Source of the DNA: Psococerastis gibbosa
Lineage: Eukaryota; Arthropoda; Insecta; Psocodea; Psocidae
Assembly (NCBI GenBank): GCA_963971405.1
Contig: OZ020484.1
Location: forward strand, 29,286,770 to 29,350,769
Length of the DNA: 64,000 bases
Direction of reading: 5' to 3'
Positions within the stretch are counted from its first letter, which is position 1; the number at the start of each line of letters is the position of its first letter. A model generated the notes under the pieces. It saw nothing but the letters and a program-made list of their open reading frames with translations, was not told the origin of the DNA and did not search any database. Below are positions 45,501 to 56,841 of this stretch, in pieces. The translations under genes and the position numbers were made by a program.

Positions 45501-45523
45501 TTCACAAGTGTCCGTCAATCATC

Positions 45524-46346
45524 ATGGCATTCAAGGTACGGTGAACAGTGCAAAGTGACTCTTGGTGTTTCAGTGCCCTAGCTTGGTTAACCCTATTTTG
45601 GATAAACTTCATACAAAACTAAGGGTTTCTACAATTTTGACAATACTTCTGACACCCTAGACACTACGCTGTGAATGGGTCTGGCGTCTTCACTGCTCAG
45701 TCATAATTTCTGGTACAATACAGTATTTCAAAAATTGTATATTTCATAAATAACTAAGCTCAATTTGGTATGTTTTCAGATTGCAGTATTTTCCGCCCTT
45801 GTGGCCGTCGCCAGTGCAGGCATTGTCTCCCCGCTGAGCTACTCCGCCCCTGTAGCCACATACGCTCATGCCGCCCCCGTAGCCACATATGCTCATGCCC
45901 CAGTCCTCGCTAAGACTGTTGCCGCTGTTGACACCGACTACGATCCCAACCCCGCCTACAGCTACGCCTATGATGTTCAGGATGCCCTCACCGGAGACAG
46001 CAAGAACCAGCAGGAAACCCGTCAAGGAGATGTTGTCCAGGGCTCATACTCTCTGGTTGAACCCGATGGCACCCGTCGCACCGTCGAATACACCGCTGAC
46101 CCCCACAACGGCTTCAACGCTGTTGTCCACCGTGAACCCGCTCATGTTAAGGCTGTTGTTGCCCACGCCACTCCCGTTGCCACTTATGCTGCCCATGCCC
46201 CAGTCGTTGCTCACGCCGCCCCTGTGGCCTATGCCAGCCATGCTGCCCCTCTTTCCTACGCCGCTCCCGTCGCCACCTACTCTCATGCTGCCCCTGCCAT
46301 CTCCTACGCCAGCCACGCTGCCCCAGCTTTAGCTTACCATCATTAA
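45524..46346 (+). CDS. RR-2 cuticular protein, array gene 3
   Basis: Exons are 45524-45535 (MAFK) and 45780-46346. Intron 244 bp, phase 0, acceptor TTTTCAG/ATT. The protein has 192 residues, with a shorter tail than genes 1, 2 and 4. Signal peptide 1-17 ([13 protein letters not shown]). Residues 18-52 hold two repeat units. RR-2 core at about 53-122 with [16 protein letters not shown] and [10 protein letters not shown]. The tail has one [20 protein letters not shown] block and ends ALAYHH, the only array copy with Leu in place of Tyr there. It belongs to the QQETRQ subgroup with genes 1, 2 and 4. Secreted structural protein predicted to bind chitin through the aromatic residues of the RR-2 core. 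Confidence 0.96.
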
Positions 46347-46414
46347 TGCATAAGAGCATTAGATAATAGTCACAATACCAATCATGTCCAAAGTTGAAGG
46401 TTCCTTCTGAGACA

Positions 46415-46508
46415 CCCTTTCTCTAGTCATAAGAAAAGGTTCCCCACACGCTAAGGCCCCTGTTATACTATGCAGTATTCGTTGTTGTGTATACTTGAGT
46501 GAAATAAA
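46415..46508 (+). promoter_or_regulatory. 3' UTR hairpin and poly(A) signal, array gene 3
   Basis: CCCTTTCT (46415-46422) faces AGAAAAGG (46432-46439) over loop CTAGTCATA; one C/A mismatch interrupts the stem. AATAAA at 46503-46508. Confidence 0.65.
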
Positions 46509-46946
46509 TGATTTTTTTTTTAAGAAAACTGTTTGGTGTTGTAAAATAGTAGGTATTCTTAAGTGTCATTCTGTTTTTCGCACATTGTTCAATGGTTCTT
46601 TATCTAAGGTTCTTGCAAATGGAGAATCAGGTCAGTCTGCATGTAGAAAACATGAACGTGAACCTATTACAGTACCTGAAAACCACACTATTTATTGTTT
46701 TCAACCAAAGCAAGTAATGCAAACTTACAACTATTTTCAAAGGGAGAAATAAAACTGCCCAACGATTTGAAGTTGATGTATATTGCTATTTAAGTGATAT
46801 AATCTTATGAGCAATTCATTGAAGCAATCGAAAAATTAAGAATATAGCTGTAGCCTCGTTAGTTCTAGGTTCTAGTTCAGGTAGAAAAATGGTTAGCGTA
46901 ATACGCCCAAAATAGAAAACGAATGTACCTAATGTACTGTTGGCTC

Positions 46947-47082
46947 GGATCAAGTACCCATGAATATTCCATGAAAGCAGAATCGTCCAATGAGATATTT
47001 TGCATAACTTTAAAAAATTGAATACAGCAAATGATTGATTGAGCGATTCTGCTTTCATGGAATATTCATGGGAACATGATCC
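46947..47082. mobile_element. Foldback element with 39-bp arms
   Basis: GGATCAAGTACCC then ATGAATATTCCATGAAAGCA at 46947-46985 returns inverted at 47044-47082 with two mismatches; the inner 28 bases match exactly. The 58-base centre is A+T-rich. Confidence 0.8.
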
Positions 47083-47575
47083 AGGCGCGGATTTAGAAAT
47101 TTTTATCGGAGATTTTCTTTGAGAATTTTGCTTGAAAATGGAAATTATTGCAGGGGTATATTTTGGCAGCGACTATTTTACTTATTCTATAGCATTAGAT
47201 TGGTCCATTGAAAAATTGCATTCTCCAATTTCGGTAGACGTACGTACAGAAGGCCGTGCCCGGGAATCTTATAGTAAAAAAGCAATGAATACAAATGTCA
47301 TACCCTGCAAGCAGGGGTCTCCCCCGGAGAAAAAAAAATACCCAAAATAGTGGGGTTTTACGCATTTTGCAAGCAGTAAGGATTAGAGTTTACCAGCAAA
47401 GATTCACACAACTGCAAACAGGGGGAATCGGGGGTACCTCCCGTGGAAAATATTTGAATAAATAGGTCCGAATTGTTGGGGTTTTATGGGTTTTGAATGC
47501 AGCATGATGTGGTTTATACCGAAAAATATTCATGTAACTGAAGATATGGGGACTTCCCCGAGGAAAATCTTTTGT
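47083..47575 (+). repeat. Dispersed repeat with CCCCGGGG blocks, copy 3
   Basis: Contains three spaced units of the type GGGGTCTCCCCCGGAGAAAA, GGGGGTACCTCCCGTGGAAA and GGGGACTTCCCCGAGGAAAA, each separated by about 130 bp that includes GGGGTTTTACG or GGGGTTTTATGG. Similar spacing occurs at 3340-3600. Confidence 0.55.
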
Positions 47576-47579
47576 AGAT

Positions 47580-48470
47580 CCTTTATCTAGTGAATGATGA
47601 AATTCCTCTTTTATCCACACCTGACTCGATTCGAGCCAATAGTGCACATGCCTATATTTAGTGTGACTATCAAATAAGTAGTTATAAATATATTGTACAT
47701 AAGTACTAGTAGTACGATATTAGAGTATTGTATACCTGCATAGTGGAGGACACTTAGACACTTAATAATAAAGGAAAATCTAAAGTTAAGAGGTTCCAGA
47801 CGAGGAATCAAGCATTTATAATCTGATTTTTTAAAACAGAGAATTTGGTGTGATATATCTGTAGTCTGAATTTCCTAACTTTGGTCATCAGGAGGTTTCT
47901 TTTTTAGTGCAGGGATATTTAAGCTAAATATTAGTTTATTACTAGTTAACAAGACTTTAACGCATCAAAATTAAAAAAGTAATACATTTTTCAATAGTGA
48001 CTACCACTAATTGTAAAAATTTAATAAAAATATTTTTTTTTTCTTATAACAGTAAGTACTATTTTACATTTGTTTCATTTCAGCACAAAACTAGATTTCT
48101 TCAATTAAACAATTACGAGTAACAGGAATGAAAGAATGAATCACTTCGAAACAAGTGAGGCCTACCTGAGAAAAACGGAGGACGCATTGGAACTTAGGTG
48201 CCACGCTCGTTGCGTTGATCCACGAGAAAGCTCATGATTACCTTATGAATATTCTGTTTTACATTATTGACACAGAAGTAGCTCACACGAAATGCGAACG
48301 TACAGTAGGTACTGTATTTTGCGTATAATATTTTCTCGAATTTTATGACATTGTACACCGGCATTGCATGTTATTATCGTAAAACAATAATATAATAGGG
48401 GCACAGGGTACATATTGAACATTGCAGAAAACCTCTATAGCCAAGGAATCAGAAAGAGACATGAAAAGGA
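47580..48470. other. Intergenic, no gene recognised
   Basis: A+T-rich with short frames only. Confidence 0.45.
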
Positions 48471-48480
48471 GACGGAAACG

Positions 48481-48534
48481 GGATTCGAATCCGAGTGTCC
48501 ACCTTGCCGGAGTGGTTTGCTGACCACCGCACCA
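48481..48534 (-). mobile_element. tRNA-derived SINE head
   Basis: Read on the minus strand, an A-box-like TGGTGCGGTGGTC (48522-48534) precedes a palindromic B box GGATTCGAATCC (48481-48492). The text between resembles a tRNA but lacks paired acceptor strands. Confidence 0.5.
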
Positions 48535-49082
48535 AATACGTCGTAGAATTAAAAATTATGGATTTTAATAGCTTAGTGCCCCGCGAATTATAAAGCGTCG
48601 CCAAATGGGCATTTGGCTCGAACATTGTGCCAACGCTTGTACTTGGTATCAGTAATATTTACGAAAAACCTCCCAAAACAAATCTCCCACCATTTTGGCA
48701 AGGGGTTACGGTCGTATGGTATATCAGGGCACTCAAAGGCAGCTAGAGGTATCCAGTGCCGAATCACCAACTACGCACACTAGGCAACTGCAGAGAGCTG
48801 CCTGAGGGCCTACAATTTTTTAAAAACTTTTAATTTATGTAATTTTTCAAAGCTTTTCATAATACCTTGAAAAATGTGCTTTTCATAATATTGTAAATTT
48901 CAAATTTTTAAAACAGAAAGTTTTCCCGACAAAACTAATTAAACAAATTATATAATGTGCATTGTTTCAAAAATAATATTTTTATATATTATTTAAAATA
49001 TGATGCATTTATGTATTTAGTATTGTATTATTAGTTCTTAGTTGCATGTCAGTCATCTTACCTAGTAAGACTATGGACATAG

Positions 49083-49157
49083 AGTCCATAGAGGGGGAAA
49101 GGGGGCCCACCAATATCATTGCCTAGGGGCCCAGAGAAGGTTAATCCGGCCCTGGAG
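49083..49157 (-). mobile_element. hAT-type terminus fragment
   Basis: On the minus strand it reads CCAGGGCCGGATTAACCTTC, TCTGGGCCCCTAGGCAATG. CAGGGCCGGATTAAC is a very common hAT end in animal genomes. The partner end was not found with confidence. Confidence 0.5.
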
Positions 49158-49787
49158 GTGGATGGCTCGGTGGAAGCACATGGGGCTAAAATCTTTTTCT
49201 GGTACAACATCCGAATGAGAATTTTGGGCCAAAAGACTGGTCTTGACCCCTGCTCCAATTAGGATTTTGTGGTTGGCAACATGCTCTGCAGCAGGGATTT
49301 CCTGAAACGTCATTCTTCCCTCCTGTAGTCTAGTTCCCTACCAACTTGACTATTCCTTACCATAGATTTGATTATATAGTACGGAATGTATAATACAGGC
49401 AGGAAAATTAGAGAAAGAATGACAATTCGAAACAATATCGAATTCGGATCCCACACTTAAATCTAACTAAAGAGAACTTTGTTGATATTTTCCGGGTTAC
49501 AGCTATACAACCGCAGTCAGATGAAAATTTTTCATGTTGAATTGAACTGAAAAAGACTTTATTGAAAAAAACAAAAGGCGAACAATTAGACTATAAAGTC
49601 ATTTTTTCATGCTAACCTTAAAAAACAAAAATATTGTATTAATTATTGATAGATGCTTCAAATTAAATAGAGAAGAAACAAGAGAAGAAGAGAGGAAAAA
49701 TTTTATTTTTTTGGAAAAAATTCCCGTCACGAATGAACTTGCAATGTCATAAAAATAATTTTCAAGAAATTTTTCACAAGACATATG

Positions 49788-50005
49788 CCAATACATTGTA
49801 ATTGGAGTTATGCAAGAGGCCATACTTCGCGGTTTCAGGTTTGTTTCATTACTGGCCCGCATTTTTGCATGGGATGATTCAGTGTGGGACAACAAAGTCA
49901 TGGTCAAGGTAGAAAGGGGTAGGGATACAACTCCAGTTAGTAATATATTACAAACTACTCGTAGTATATAAGCCTGCTCAAGGCGGGACACAGTACAGTA
50001 CATTC
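49788..50005 (+). promoter_or_regulatory. Promoter block of array gene 4
   Basis: TTGTAATTGGAGTTATGCAA, ACTGGCCCGCATTTTTGCAT, AAAGTCATGGTCAAGGTAGA (C to T within the shared motif), AGGGGTAGGGATACAACTCC and TATATAAG at 49965-49972, then ACAGTACAGTACATTC. Confidence 0.78.
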
Positions 50006-50025
50006 GCAAGTGTCCGACAATCATC

Positions 50026-50970
50026 ATGGCATTCAAGGTACGGTGAAAAGTTCAAAGTGATTCTTGGTGTTCCAGTTTCCTAGATTGGATTACCCTATTT
50101 TGGATAAATTTCATCTACAACTAAGGGATCTTTTGAAAACTACAGTGTGCTATAATTAATTATAATATTATACATAATAATTATGATTAATTAACAATAA
50201 TATCTAAGCATCACCGAGGCTATGAATGGGTCTCCCGACATTATTGCTCAATTCACAGTTCATTCACATGTATTTCATAAATTTTATATCTCATAAATAA
50301 ACAAGCTAACTTTGGATGTTTTCAGATTGCAGTCTTTTCCGCCCTCGTGGCTGTCGCTAGCGCAGGAATTGTCTCGCCCCTGAGCTACTCTGCCCCCGTA
50401 GCTACCTACGCACATGCCGCCCCCGTAGCCACCTACGCTCACGCTCCAGTCCTCGCTAAGACTGTTGCCGCTGTTGACACCGACTACGATCCCAACCCCG
50501 CCTACAGCTACGCCTACGATGTTCAGGATGCCCTCACCGGAGACAGCAAGAACCAGCAGGAAACCCGTCAAGGAGATGTTGTCCAGGGCTCATACTCTCT
50601 GGTTGAACCCGATGGCACCCGTCGCACCGTCGAGTACACCGCTGACCCCCACAATGGATTCAACGCTGTTGTCCACCGTGAACCCGCTCATGTTAAGGCT
50701 GTTGTTGCCCACGCCGCCCCTGTCGTAGCTAAGTACGCGGCTCCTGTAGCCACCTATGCTGCCCATGCCCCAGTCGTTGCTCATGCCGCCCCTCTGGCCT
50801 ATGCCAGCCATGCTGCTCCCCTTTCTTACGCTAAGTACGCTGCTCCCGTAGCCACCTATGCTGCCCATGCCCCAGTTGTAGCACACGCCCCCGTCGCCAC
50901 CTACTCTCATGCAGCCTCTGCTATCTCCTACGCCAGCCACGCTGCTCCAGCTTACGCTTACCATCATTAA
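50026..50970 (+). CDS. RR-2 cuticular protein, array gene 4
   Basis: Exons are 50026-50037 (MAFK) and 50326-50970. Intron 288 bp, phase 0, acceptor TTTTCAG. The protein has 218 residues. Signal peptide 1-17. Residues 18-52 are close to gene 3 ([20 protein letters not shown]), but everything from the RR-2 core to the stop is nearly identical to gene 2, so the coding sequence looks like a mosaic of the two. RR-2 core at about 53-122. Tail with two [20 protein letters not shown] blocks and the AYAYHH end; one Pro-to-Ser change (HAASAISYA) separates it from gene 2. Role as for the other array members: secreted chitin-binding cuticle protein. Confidence 0.96.
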
Positions 50971-51036
50971 GCAGAGCGAAAATGTAGATTAGGCTTTTCC
51001 ACTGCCATGCCGAAAGTTGAAGGTTCCTTGCGAGGC

Positions 51037-51134
51037 ACCCTTTTTCTAGTAATAGGAAAGGGTTTGTCGCATTACGGTATTTGTTATAGCCTACCACTCA
51101 GTGTTCGTTATTGTATATACATGTGTGAAATAAA
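51037..51134 (+). promoter_or_regulatory. 3' UTR hairpin (wobble version) and poly(A) signal, array gene 4
   Basis: CCCTTTTT (51038-51045) faces GGAAAGGG (51055-51062) over a 9-base loop CTAGTAATA. Relative to gene 1, C to T on one arm and A to G on the other turn two pairs into U-G wobbles, so the stem is kept. AATAAA at 51129-51134. Confidence 0.7.
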
Positions 51135-51210
51135 CTAATTTTTTTAAAAAGTTGGTTGGTATTATTGTACGAATAAGAGTGCATTGTTATCATATATACT
51201 GTATATTACA

Positions 51211-51389
51211 AGGCTGGATTTTAGGGTGGGTCAGGGAATCAGGACCCCCCCACAAAAGAAAATGAACTTAAACTAGATAAAAAAGGTTTACAGTGGCAAT
51301 TAAAAATAATAATGTTTTTTAATGTTATAATCCTCTGAATCTGCAAGCTGACCCCCCCCCCTTTTAAATTGAAGGCAAAATCCGCCCTT
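51211..51389. mobile_element. MITE-like repeat with C-tracts
   Basis: AAGGCTGGATTTTAGGG at the left and GCAAAATCCGCCCTTAAG at the right are roughly inverted. C-runs lie at 51245-51251 and 51352-51361. It has the same general plan as the repeats at 23965 and 27606. Confidence 0.5.
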
Positions 51390-51608
51390 AAGTAATCACA
51401 TTATACAGTAAATCTCACATTTTTAATCATATATTTCTGAAACAAATGTTGATGAAAAATTGTCGGATAGACCGCTGACTAGCGGTTTTATTCCAATATG
51501 AAACATAAACAAAAAAAGGATTGAAATTAGGAACTTAGCGAATAAACACAATACACTTCAGGAAATAATTCTAAAAATTCACGAAAACAAATATTTAGCC
51601 TAATTAAT

Positions 51609-52430
51609 AAAGAACCGGTCCGAGTTTACTCGAACATGCTTTCCAATTTATCAACATTAGTAGATAGAGAATATGAGTAATTTCAGGGGGGGGGGGGGGG
51701 TTGTCCACCTGACGTCACTGGAAGTGAGATAAATTCTAGATATGTCAGAACAGCACATTAATTACCACACAGCAATAATGGCAGGGCACGCAATGCATTT
51801 GAGCGCGAATTTTCTATCTTTTTTTTCAAACAATTATTTTTTGTGCAAAACCAAATATTTTTTTTGGAAAGCAACCTATCCGGTTTCGTTACTCAATTTA
51901 ACACCTAAAACATGCCTGAAGGTAGAAATCATCGATAGAAATGTTTCGCAGAAAAATTATTTTTTAGTCATTTTTTCATTAAAATTTAGTTATTTTTATT
52001 TTTTTACCCCCAGAAGGAAACTATCAAGGGGCAAGCGGTCCCCCGCATTTTGTCAACATTAATAACGACTACAATATATGAGAATTTAAAAGAAATCGTT
52101 GGAGCCGTTTTTGAGAAATATTTTTTTTAGAGTTTTTTGAGAATAAAACCCCCCCCTAATTGAATTGGCCCAAAATAAAATAAAATAGTCCCGAGGTATG
52201 ATTTTTGTAAACCTACATGCTAAATTTCATCAAAATCGACCGAGTAGTTGGCCCGGAGGTCGATGCACAGGCAGACAGACAGAGAGACGGACAGACAGAC
52301 AGACATTTCGTAAAAACCACTATTTTGGGTTCCTGGGACCTGAAAACTTGTAAATCCGTTGAAATCTCGGAATCGAAAATTTCGACCATCACAAAGCTTT
52401 CCTATACTACGTATAAATTGGAAAGCAAAA
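51609..52430. mobile_element. Family X element, near full-length (822 bp)
   Basis: From AAGAACCGGTCC and TGCTTTCCAATTTAT to ATAAATTGGAAAGCA. It shares every module with 32780-33645, with a shorter left segment and a 14-base G-run near 51687. Family X carries no transposase. Frames inside (51742-52062 and 52217-52604) recur in other copies at the same place and belong to the repeat. Confidence 0.85.
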
Positions 52431-52915
52431 AAGGCATTAGCTTATACATCACATACATGGAGCATGCATTTCCATATTTTTCTATTCATAGTCATTTTGA
52501 ACAAATTTTCCTTCATGTTTAAAGAACTTCCAAGTATTTCCATGTTTCCCCGGCGTTATCAAAGTTTCTCGAGCTTTTGCTCATTGTCCGGAAGCAAATG
52601 TTAATAAGCTAAAGTAATTGGTTATTAATTTGTAAAGAGTTTATATCTCTGACTTATACTTTTTACTCTTGAAGTAAATGGTACCGGTACTTATTTTCAT
52701 GATTTCAGCTTATGTCATCAATATTGATGCCCAGAATACCGCAAGGAGCACGAAAAGACACGTTTTTCTCTCTAGCGATGTTCCCGGAAACAGTGCGTCC
52801 CATGAAAATATAAGTTTTTGTTGGCTATTCAGTTACAATCCATACTACGGTAGTACAACATAGCCGGACTATTTTATCCCCATCTTTCAGGCTTTACAAG
52901 TTAATATACTGTTGC

Positions 52916-53110
52916 CGCCATTTAAATGAGAAGAGCCAAATGGATAGGGCACATTCTGAGACATGAAGAAGATCATTGAGGGTATGGTCGAAGGCACCAA
53001 TCCAGGAGGGCGACATCAAGAAGGACCTAGGATGCGACACCTACCTTGCACTAAAAAGAACCGTACAAGATTGACAAGAGTGGAGATGGAGACATAAACA
53101 TTCGTTGCAA
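52916..53110 (+). mobile_element. LINE ORF2 C-terminal scrap
   Basis: From 52927 the frame reads MRRAKWIGHILRHEEDH, then with frame changes a basic Arg/Gly stretch (GGRHQEGPRM) and TRVEMET-like sequence. (K/R)WIGHILRH followed by an Arg-rich segment is the typical tail of RTE-like reverse transcriptases. Strongly degraded. Confidence 0.6.
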
Positions 53111-54560
53111 ACCAATCGATTGAAACTAACAAGTAGATACCAACATTATTCATTTTCAAGTGTTACACAGCTGTAGCTTCCAAACTTTTAGGAATTTTTT
53201 TTACAATAGTCAGATCTAATAAACTACGCTTAATTAAATTAACTGGTTTTTATGGATAGTCCACAGTAACTATTTATTTTATTTTGCAACACGAACGACT
53301 TTGTCTTCAGCTTGTAAGCGAAACTTTTCCTGCGAGTACTCAAATGGCGTGATATTTTTATTTATCCATGCATACCTATGAATGCGTAAAGCAAAAACTG
53401 TTAGTTTCGGCGCTTAAGGCATGTCTTCATCCAGCATTCTATTTATCTACGAATTAATGCAATCTTATGTAGAGAATATCTTAAAAACCTAAATGAAAGC
53501 TTGTCAATATATTATCTTTGTTTGTTACGGAATAGACACCTGGGACCCAGAAAGGCCTTCTATTGAATCAGACACATAATTTAGAAGAAGAGTTCCCTTC
53601 AATTTTGATTATCACATTTTGGTCTAAAATTGGTATTAAAAAATTTAGGTAATTGGAATTGATAGTTTTTTTTTTAAAATTAATATGGGATAGGTACTAG
53701 TAATGAATAGACTCCATCACCTAAATATTGTCGAATTAAATAGCCCTCCTGAGATTATGCCTGGTGTGTCAGAAGAGAACGACAACAAACTTCTAGGGAC
53801 TAGGGAGTGTTCCCTGCTTGGGTTAAAAAAGCTTATAAAATTTGCTACAAAACAGCATTAGCAAATTATTTTTCATAAAAAGAACACTTTTCATTTCAAT
53901 AAAACATTCGACTAAAATTCCCACCATTCAGAATATTTTCCGAATCAGTTGCTATGTTACCTCATAACCTTTGAATTCAATGCTTAAATGTGAAATCAGG
54001 TGGCTAGGCTTAACACTGGACGCTCGTTTAGTTTTTCTCGGTTGCAAAATCATCAATTCTCACAGTTGTTATTGTTCAGAATTGACTGGAAAGTGTAAAT
54101 TAAAAAAAAAAAAAATTAATTCAACAACGCGTGATAGCCATACCGAAAGTCGCGTCGACCACCGAAGAGTTCCACTTTATTCTTATGCATAACATGTACA
54201 TTTTTTCAATTGATTTTTCTGGAAGCCTTGATAATCAGTGATCTTTAAAGCTTGGTTCGATGGAAAATTTACTGGTAAGTTTAATGGGCACTGTATTGTT
54301 GCCGATATCCAATGTTAGATGATACGCTTAGATTTACAATGAGTCAAGCAGGACGTATTTTTCCTGGAAGTCTGAAAGTCTCCTTATGTTACTCTTAATT
54401 CGCCCCTATCTCGAAAATGGTGCATTTTCCGTCGAAAAATATGGAGGTTATTTTTACTCCAAATTAAACGGGGAACCCACACTAAAAGATTGTCGCTGTT
54501 TGCCTGAAATACCCCGAAAAATTTCAGTTAGGTTATTTAATTTAAAAAAAAAATGCTTAA
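53111..54560. other. Intergenic, no gene recognised
   Basis: A+T-rich spacer. Frames at 53971-54192 and 54386-54658 have no domain; the latter runs into the promoter block of the fifth array unit. Confidence 0.45.
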
Positions 54561-54569
54561 AATTAAGAG

Positions 54570-54775
54570 TCAATTATAATTGTACAGTAGTTATGCCAGA
54601 AGCCGTACTTGGCGGGTTTATTACGCATTTTTGCATGGGATGGATCAGTAAAGACTGAAAATTCATGGTCAATGCCAGCTAGGGGTAGGGATACCAGTAC
54701 AGTTAGGAACATATTACAAACTACTCACAGTATATAAGCTTGCCCAAGGCGGGACACAGTACAGTACATTCACAA
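54570..54775 (+). promoter_or_regulatory. Promoter block of array unit 5 (diverged)
   Basis: TATATAAG at 54731-54738 and ACAGTACAGTACATTC are intact. The upstream block is recognisable (TTATAATTGTACAGTAGTTA, AGCTAGGGGTAGGGATACC), but the nuclear-receptor-like core reads TTCATGGTCAATGCC instead of GTCACGGTCAAGG, so the motif shared by the other units is damaged. Confidence 0.65.
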
Positions 54776-54791
54776 GTGTTCGTCGATCATC

Positions 54792-55608
54792 ATGGCATTC
54801 AAGGTACAATGAAAAGTGTAAAGTTAGTTTTTGTCCTACCTTGGTTTACCTTACATGGATAAATTCCACACTTTCGAAAAAAAACGTCCCACAGAAATTC
54901 AATAGAAAGAAAGGCTATGGATTGGTCTAGTCTCCCGACTATACTATACTCTACCTGACAGAGTATGGCCTTAGAAGGCAACATCGCATCGAATATTAAA
55001 CAATTGAGCTTATTATAAGGGCCGTCGCCAGCGCAGGTATTGTCTCCCCACTGAGCTACACGATCCCTGCAACTACCTACGCTCGCGCCCCCGTCGTCGC
55101 CAAGACTGTTGCCGTAGTAAACAGCGACTACGACCCCAACCCCAACTACAGCTACGCCTACGATGTCCAGGATGGCCTTACAGGCGACAACAAGAACCAA
55201 CAAGAGTCCCGTCAAGGTGATGTTGTCCAGGGCTCTTACTCTCTGACTGACCCTGATGGCACCCGCCGCACCGTGGAGTACACAGCTGACCCCCATAACG
55301 GATTCAACGCTGTTGTCCACCGTGAACCCTTTCATGTTAAGGCTGTTGTTGCCCACGCCTCCCCTGTCGTAGCTAAGTACGCCGTTCCAGTTGCCACCTA
55401 TGCTGCCCATGCCCCAGTCGTCGCCCACGCCACCACTGTAGCATACGCTAGCCATGCTGCCCCTCTTTCCTACGCTAAGGTCGTTGCTCCCGTCGCTTTT
55501 GCATCCCATGCCCCCGTCGTAGCACACGCTCCCATCGCCACCTATTCTCGCACCCCTGCCATCTCCTACGCCAGTCATATTGCCCCAGCTTACGCTTACC
55601 ATCATTAA
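54792..55608 (+). pseudogene. RR-2 cuticular gene, array unit 5, acceptor and signal-peptide start missing
   Basis: Exon 1 (54792-54803, MAFK) and its donor are present. The TTTTCAG acceptor and the codons for IAVFSALV, found in all other copies, are absent. The sequence runs from TTATAAGG straight into the last signal-peptide codons (AVASAG) at 55021. From there the frame is open to the stop at 55606-55608 (195 codons) with an RR-2 core ([57 protein letters not shown]) and the AYAYHH end. No in-frame ATG lies between the stop TAA at 54997 and the core, and nearby AG sites give the wrong phase. The core is the most divergent of the array ([14 protein letters not shown]). Either a recent pseudogene with an otherwise undamaged exon, or an assembly error at the intron-exon junction. 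Confidence 0.8.
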
Positions 55609-55644
55609 GCCCACCAAGTGGGGCGTAAATGGTAAATGTTCACA

Positions 55645-55746
55645 CCTTTCTCTAGCCATTGGAAAGGGTTTGTCGCGTTAAGTTTTCCGTTCAACTATTC
55701 AATATTTTGTTGTTGTATAAGGTATATTGCAAATGTTTGGAATAAA
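55645..55746 (+). promoter_or_regulatory. 3' UTR hairpin and poly(A) signal, array unit 5
   Basis: CCTTTCT (55645-55651) faces GGAAAGG (55661-55667) over loop CTAGCCATT; the innermost pair is a U-G wobble. AATAAA at 55741-55746, then TTGGTTGATATTATTG. Confidence 0.68.
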
Positions 55747-55799
55747 CGAATTTTTCACAAAATTGGTTGATATTATTGAACAAATAATTTAAGGCAGTA

Positions 55800-56400
55800 C
55801 AGCAGCGAGCGAAATAAATTTCGTTGTTTACTATTTGTAATCATATTGTTTTATTTTGTAATAAAAAGCTTTCTGCATTCGACTAAAAAAACTAACAAGC
55901 AAGCAGAAAGGGGACTTACATCACGGAATAGATTTATAAAATTGTGTAAATAAGGAATGACTATGAAATTTTTGACCAAATTAATTAATTCCTCGTTCCA
56001 CAGCCGTAAATATAAGAAGGTGATGATGAAAAATGAAAAAAAAATGCAGGCTTTCGCAGGAAGTTTTAGGTTTCTCGTGAACAATATTATTATTAAAGAA
56101 AAATCTGATTTTAGGGCAAGCTTACATTTTAAGTAATTATTTTCTGACCACTTTCATATCTAATAATCTCAATTGTTTTCGCCTCTTTTCAATCGGTTTT
56201 TTAGGCAATCATTTCCCATGCTTTCTTAATGTCGTTTTTTATAGTTTTAAATGTTTGGTGCACAGATTGTAATTTTGATGAGTTTTTTTTAGTTTTTTTA
56301 GTTCATTTGTTTTACAATATCACTTTTATAACTTTCTGTTCATATTTAGAATAAATCATCTCGAATTAAGATCTGTCTTTTAATTTTTAATAATAAACAC
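55800..56400. other. Intergenic, no gene recognised
   Basis: A+T-rich. The minus-strand frame 55851-56084 is hydrophobic but has no family features. Confidence 0.45.
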
Positions 56401-56413
56401 TTCACTTTTTTCC

Positions 56414-56434
56414 GTGTCCGGTAACCCCGGACAA
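56414..56434 (-). other. Recurrent CTTGTCCGG hairpin, inverted copy
   Basis: On the minus strand CTTGTCCGGGGTTACCGGACACG forms a stem as at 24214 and 59968, preceded by AATATTATTGCC as in those copies and followed by an A-rich run. Confidence 0.5.
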
Positions 56435-56473
56435 GTGGCAATAATATTTTATTTTATTTATTTAATAATAATA

Positions 56474-56841
56474 ATAAGTCACGGTAAGTTGACTGAGACG
56501 TACTGTGCAAGTACACTAAATAACTGTCTATGATTATGATTCATATTTTGTAAATTACGGCAGTGAATACTAATTATATTACATATTACCAATGAATATA
56601 TAACACTATGGAATGGTCATCCCATTCTAGATTCCATTCAGCAGAAAAAGGAACCGAGGAGAACCATTTGTGTAACCCACGCTCAACACTGGTGTTATAT
56701 ATTCAATGATATTACATATTGAGCGAATAGGAGTCACCTTAAAAATGATGTATGAGATACGAGCTTTGAAATGAAATTATAATAATATGTTAAATACGTA
56801 ACACTGGCTCAGTATGCTTCAGTCAACTTATCGTGATTTAT
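56474..56841. mobile_element. TIR/foldback element (368 bp)
   Basis: ATAAGTCACGGTAAGTTGAC at the left and GTCAACTTATCGTGATTTAT at the right are inverted, as are the adjacent TGAGACGTACTG and CAGTATGCTTCA. A second inverted pair lies inside: CAATGAATATATAACAC near 56590 and GTGTTATATATTCAATG near 56692. No coding frame. Confidence 0.75.

Noticed and set aside
54799-55659. Long minus-strand open frame (286 codons) opposite array unit 5; similar ones opposite the other units (58405-59160, 62117-62758)
   Set aside because: They are Gly/Ser/Val-rich mirror frames that exist because the RR-2 codons are biased to C or T at third positions. They recur opposite every copy, lack domains and cross splice sites.
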